DNA of 64,000 nucleotides, from assembly GCF_015351765.1 (NCBI RefSeq), contig NZ_JADKQA010000001.1, positions 1 through 64,000 of the forward strand, in the 5' to 3' direction. Origin of the DNA: Clostridium vitabionis. GTDB lineage: Bacteria > Bacillota > Clostridia > Lachnospirales > Lachnospiraceae. Of this stretch, positions 61,138 through 64,000 are shown one piece after another. A program made the translations under genes and the position numbers. Each line of letters starts with the position of its first letter. The stretch's first letter is position 1. Under the pieces are notes generated by a model, which did no database searches, was not told the DNA's origin, and worked only from the letters and a program-made list of their open reading frames with translations.

Positions 61138-62559
61138 ATGATCAAAAATAATCAGGAGAGGCTGAACCGGCTTCATGTTGCCTTAGACGGAGTGGTGATT
61201 GCCATATCCTATCTCCTCGCCTGGTACATTGTCTATGGCAGCACGCGGTCGCTGGTGACGCCGGCCAACCGGGACTACATGTCCATGGTCTACATCATCG
61301 CAGGCGTGCTGATCATCCCCTACTACCTGTTCCTGTACGCGGTTTTTCATCTCTATGCGCCGAAACGGGTTCAGGTGGCCAGGGTTGAGCTGGCCAATAT
61401 TTTCAAGGCGAACACCCTCGGCGTACTGACCCTGGCGCTGATTTTGTTCTTTGGCGGGAAAAATCCGTATTTCTATCATTTTTCCCGGCCGATGGTTGTC
61501 CTGTTCTACGTCATCAATACAGCGGCCGAAACCCTGGCGAGAAATCTCCTCCGTTTCGGCCTCCGGAAAATGCGCTCGAACGGCTACAACCAGAAGCATG
61601 TCCTGCTGGTCGGCTACAGCAAGGCAGCCGAGGGGTTCATTGACCGGGTTCGGGCAAATCCCGAGTGGGGTTACCAGATCCGGGGCATTCTGGACGACCA
61701 TGTGGCGTGGGGGAAGGAATACCGTGGAATCCGGGTGATTGGAAGAACAGAGGATCTCCCGGAGATTCTCGCGCTCAACACCCTGGATGAAATCGCGATC
61801 ACCCTGAGCCTCTCCGAGTATGCCAAGCTGGAAAATATCGTCGCTGCCTGTGAGAAGTCCGGTGTCCACACAAAGTTCATCCCGGATTACTATAATTTCA
61901 TCCCCACGCAGCCCTATATGGAGGATCTGGAGGGGATGCCGGTCATCAACATCCGGCATGTTCCGCTGACGAACCCGCTGAACGCGATCATGAAGCGGAT
62001 CGTGGATATCTTCGGGGCGCTCGTGGCGATTGTCCTCTTTTCCCCGATCATGCTGGTCACCGCGGCTCTGGTCAAGCTGACGTCCCCGGGGCCGGTGATT
62101 TTCAGCCAGGAGCGGGTCGGCCTTCACAATAAGCCGTTCCGGATGTACAAATTCCGCTCGATGACGGTGCAGGCGCCGGAAAAGGAGAAGAGCAGGTGGA
62201 CGACCCCCGGTGATGCCAGGGTAACTCCCGTCGGCCGCTTTATCCGGAAGACCAGCATCGACGAGATGCCCCAGCTCTTCAATGTGCTGAAGGGGGATAT
62301 GAGCCTGGTTGGGCCGCGACCCGAGCGGCCTTTCTTTGTGGAAAAGTTCCGGGAGGAGATCCCGCGCTATATGATCAAGCACCAGGTGCGACCGGGCATG
62401 ACCGGCTGGGCGCAGGTCAACGGGTTCCGGGGAGATACCTCCATCACCAAGAGGATCGAGCACGATCTCTACTATATTGAGAACTGGTCGCTGGGATTTG
62501 ACTTTAAGATCCTGTTTCTGACCTTTTTCAAGGGATTCATCAACAAGAACGCATACTGA
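61138..62559 (+). CDS. undecaprenyl-phosphate sugar phosphotransferase, WcaJ family
   Basis: A 473-residue membrane enzyme that starts glycan synthesis by moving a sugar 1-phosphate from a nucleotide sugar to undecaprenyl phosphate. Four N-terminal helices (about 12-120), a Rossmann-like part (VLLVGYSKAAEGFIDRV), a further helix near 285-310, and the catalytic domain with MYKFRSMTVQAP, DEMPQLFNVLKGDMSLVGPRPERP and VRPGMTGWAQVNG. It lies between two LCP genes and is probably the cluster's initiating enzyme. Confidence 0.93.
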   Translation: MIKNNQERLNRLHVALDGVVIAISYLLAWYIVYGSTRSLVTPANRDYMSMVYIIAGVLIIPYYLFLYAVFHLYAPKRVQVARVELANIFKANTLGVLTLALILFFGGKNPYFYHFSRPMVVLFYVINTAAETLARNLLRFGLRKMRSNGYNQKHVLLVGYSKAAEGFIDRVRANPEWGYQIRGILDDHVAWGKEYRGIRVIGRTEDLPEILALNTLDEIAITLSLSEYAKLENIVAACEKSGVHTKFIPDYYNFIPTQPYMEDLEGMPVINIRHVPLTNPLNAIMKRIVDIFGALVAIVLFSPIMLVTAALVKLTSPGPVIFSQERVGLHNKPFRMYKFRSMTVQAPEKEKSRWTTPGDARVTPVGRFIRKTSIDEMPQLFNVLKGDMSLVGPRPERPFFVEKFREEIPRYMIKHQVRPGMTGWAQVNGFRGDTSITKRIEHDLYYIENWSLGFDFKILFLTFFKGFINKNAY

Positions 62560-62574
62560 TCAATGGGAGCAGCA

Positions 62575-64000
62575 ATGGATAAAGACAGAGAGGACGGTGT
62601 CCGCCTTCCCGATGACGGCCCGGATATCCTGTCCAGCCGGTTCGGCGGGGGCGGGGATCATCCGGAAAGACAACCGAAAGATGGGGAGATAGCCGCGAGA
62701 GGGCGATACCAGGGATATTCCCTGGATGTCATTTCTGACTCCTTCAGCCGTGGCAGCTCCCGGGGGCAGGACGCTTCTTCCCGCAGCGGTTCCCGCAGGC
62801 GGGACATTTCTTCCCGCAGCGGTTCCCGCAGGCGGGACACTTCTCCCCGCAGCGGTTCCCGCAGGCAGGACACTTTCGCCCGCACCGAGTACAGCATCTC
62901 CGGGGAGCCGGAGGATCCCGGCAAAGTGGCACATTCCCGCCGGAGAGGCGGGCAAAGCCGGAGCGCGCAGGCAGCATCCCGCGGGGCGGAGGAAAAGCGG
63001 CGTCGGAATATGTCGCGAAAACGGAAAAAGGGAAAACGAATCCGCAGGGTGATGCTGGTTTTCCTTCTTTTGCTTTGTTTCCTTGCCGGCTTCGCCGGCT
63101 ATTACGGCTACAGCCGCCTTAGCCTTCTCCAGCGCCTCCCGTGGAACCGGCAGGAGATGGCGAACAATAATCTGAATGTCAATACCCGGAAACAGATGAG
63201 AGGATACTGGACCGTGGCGGTCTTCGGGGTAGACAGCAGGGATGATTCCCTGGGCGCCGGCAATAACTCGGATGTCAATATGATCGTCAATGTTGATCAT
63301 GACACCGGCGATATCCGCATCGCTTCCATTTACCGAGATACTTACATGAAGATCGGCGACGATATGTATAACAAGGTCAACGCCGCCTATCAGATCGGAG
63401 GCCCGACTCAGGCTGTGGAAGCCCTGAACAACAACCTTGACCTGGAAATTGACGACTATGCCACCTTCAACTGGAAGGCGGTGGCGGAGGCAATCAATAT
63501 CCTGGGTGGCGTGGATGTCGAGATCTCCGAGGATGAATTCAAGTATATCAACGCCTTTATCACGGAGACGGTGAAATCCACCGGGATCGGTTCTACCCAG
63601 CTGAAATCCGCGGGGATGAACCACTTGGATGGCATCCAGGCGGTGGCGTACGGGCGGCTCCGCCTGATGGATTCCGATTTCCGGAGGACCCAGCGGCAGC
63701 GCCTCATCATCGAGCTTGCCCTGCAGAAGATGAAATCGGCGGATCTTGCCACGCTGGATAATCTCGTGAAGACGGTATTTCCCCAGATCGCGACCAGCGC
63801 GAGCATGAACGACCTGCTGGCCATGGTGGCCAATGTCGGGCACTATAAGATTTCCTCCACCTACGGGTTCCCGGAGGACAACGGCGGGAAGCGGGTAGGC
63901 GGCCGCGGATACTGCGTTATCCCGCGCACACTGGAGAGCAATGTGGTGAAGCTCCATGAATTTTTCTTCGGCGATAAGGACTATGAACCGTCAGAAACGG
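62575..64000 (+). CDS. second LCP-family wall polymer ligase, cut by the window edge
   Basis: At least 475 residues. The cytoplasmic N-terminus is long (about 157 residues) and includes three 11-residue repeats (D-x-SSRSGSRRR, residues 66-98; 33-nt units at 62770-62868). One membrane helix follows (about 158-178) and then the LCP domain with FGVDSRDDSLG, ASIYRDTYMKIG, NKVNAAYQIGGPTQAVEAL, LGGVDVEISE and LDGIQAVAYGRLR. It is close to the LCP protein at 59302, so the pair may divide work or be redundant. ATG 62575 follows GGGAGC; ATG 62563 has no ribosome binding site. The gene continues past 64,000. Confidence 0.88.
   Translation, partial: MDKDREDGVRLPDDGPDILSSRFGGGGDHPERQPKDGEIAARGRYQGYSLDVISDSFSRGSSRGQDASSRSGSRRRDISSRSGSRRRDTSPRSGSRRQDTFARTEYSISGEPEDPGKVAHSRRRGGQSRSAQAASRGAEEKRRRNMSRKRKKGKRIRRVMLVFLLLLCFLAGFAGYYGYSRLSLLQRLPWNRQEMANNNLNVNTRKQMRGYWTVAVFGVDSRDDSLGAGNNSDVNMIVNVDHDTGDIRIASIYRDTYMKIGDDMYNKVNAAYQIGGPTQAVEALNNNLDLEIDDYATFNWKAVAEAINILGGVDVEISEDEFKYINAFITETVKSTGIGSTQLKSAGMNHLDGIQAVAYGRLRLMDSDFRRTQRQRLIIELALQKMKSADLATLDNLVKTVFPQIATSASMNDLLAMVANVGHYKISSTYGFPEDNGGKRVGGRGYCVIPRTLESNVVKLHEFFFGDKDYEPSET
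62770..62868 (+). repeat. three 33-nt tandem repeats inside the LCP gene
   Basis: Units start at 62770, 62803 and 62836, each encoding DxSSRSGSRRR-type residues and differing at only a few positions. They lie in the cytoplasmic N-terminus, so the unit number could vary by slippage without breaking the frame. Confidence 0.85.

Noticed and set aside
62770-62868. CRISPR-like array of 33-nt repeats
   Set aside because: The units are directly adjacent with no spacers and lie in frame inside the LCP coding region.

Overview
The window looks like a chromosomal segment of an anaerobic, fairly GC-rich member of the Clostridia, probably Lachnospiraceae. The reasons are AGGAGG-type ribosome binding sites, a reverse rubrerythrin under a Fur/PerR-type regulator, a ThiW thiamine importer behind a TPP riboswitch, a glycerol kinase operon with the clostridial FAD/FAD/DUF1667 glycerol-3-phosphate dehydrogenase, and a Gram-positive wall-polymer cluster with two LytR-CpsA-Psr (LCP) proteins. 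The assignment is inference from gene content; no 16S rRNA or tRNA gene was found.

Two compositional halves meet near 22.9 kb. The left half (1-22,900) is visibly richer in A/T and is an accessory region. It holds remnants of a mobilisable element (truncated DUF3847 gene, MobQ-like oriT), a deleted IS200/IS605-type element with strong hairpins, a decayed DDE transposase, an intact IS30 copy, an intact IS1182 copy inserted at the 3' end of a type IIG restriction-modification gene, a toxin-antitoxin pair, an ABC export pair, and a run of short stress or repair genes (deformylase-like, Bcp peroxiredoxin, YaaA). Several genes here are broken or internally deleted.

The right half (22,900-64,000) is GC-rich and tightly packed. 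In order it has: a GntR/YtrA-ABC operon; a 1,636-residue multidomain protein (HD phosphohydrolase, HEAT-like region, NMNAT-type nucleotidyltransferase, GNAT-like region, phosphoribosyltransferase-like end), which is the most interesting gene here; a glutamate dehydrogenase converging on it; the glpK operon with an attenuator-like leader; a D,D-carboxypeptidase; an RlmD-type methyltransferase; a glycosyltransferase/TPP-enzyme/epimerase trio; the thiamine riboswitch and ThiW; a Y-family polymerase; a PerR-like regulator with reverse rubrerythrin; a heterodimeric ABC exporter; a PTS IIA protein; a secreted glycoside-hydrolase-like protein; and a cell-surface polysaccharide cluster (two glycosyltransferases, two LCP ligases, a WcaJ-type initiating transferase) that runs off the right edge.

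Genes that appear to work together: glpK with the two flavoproteins and the DUF1667 protein (glycerol use); the 41,030-44,837 trio (making and transferring an unusual sugar); the 56,091-64,000 cluster (assembling and attaching a wall polymer); the PerR-like regulator and rubrerythrin (peroxide defence). Two families of intergenic palindromic repeats are scattered through the window, mostly in the GC-rich half.
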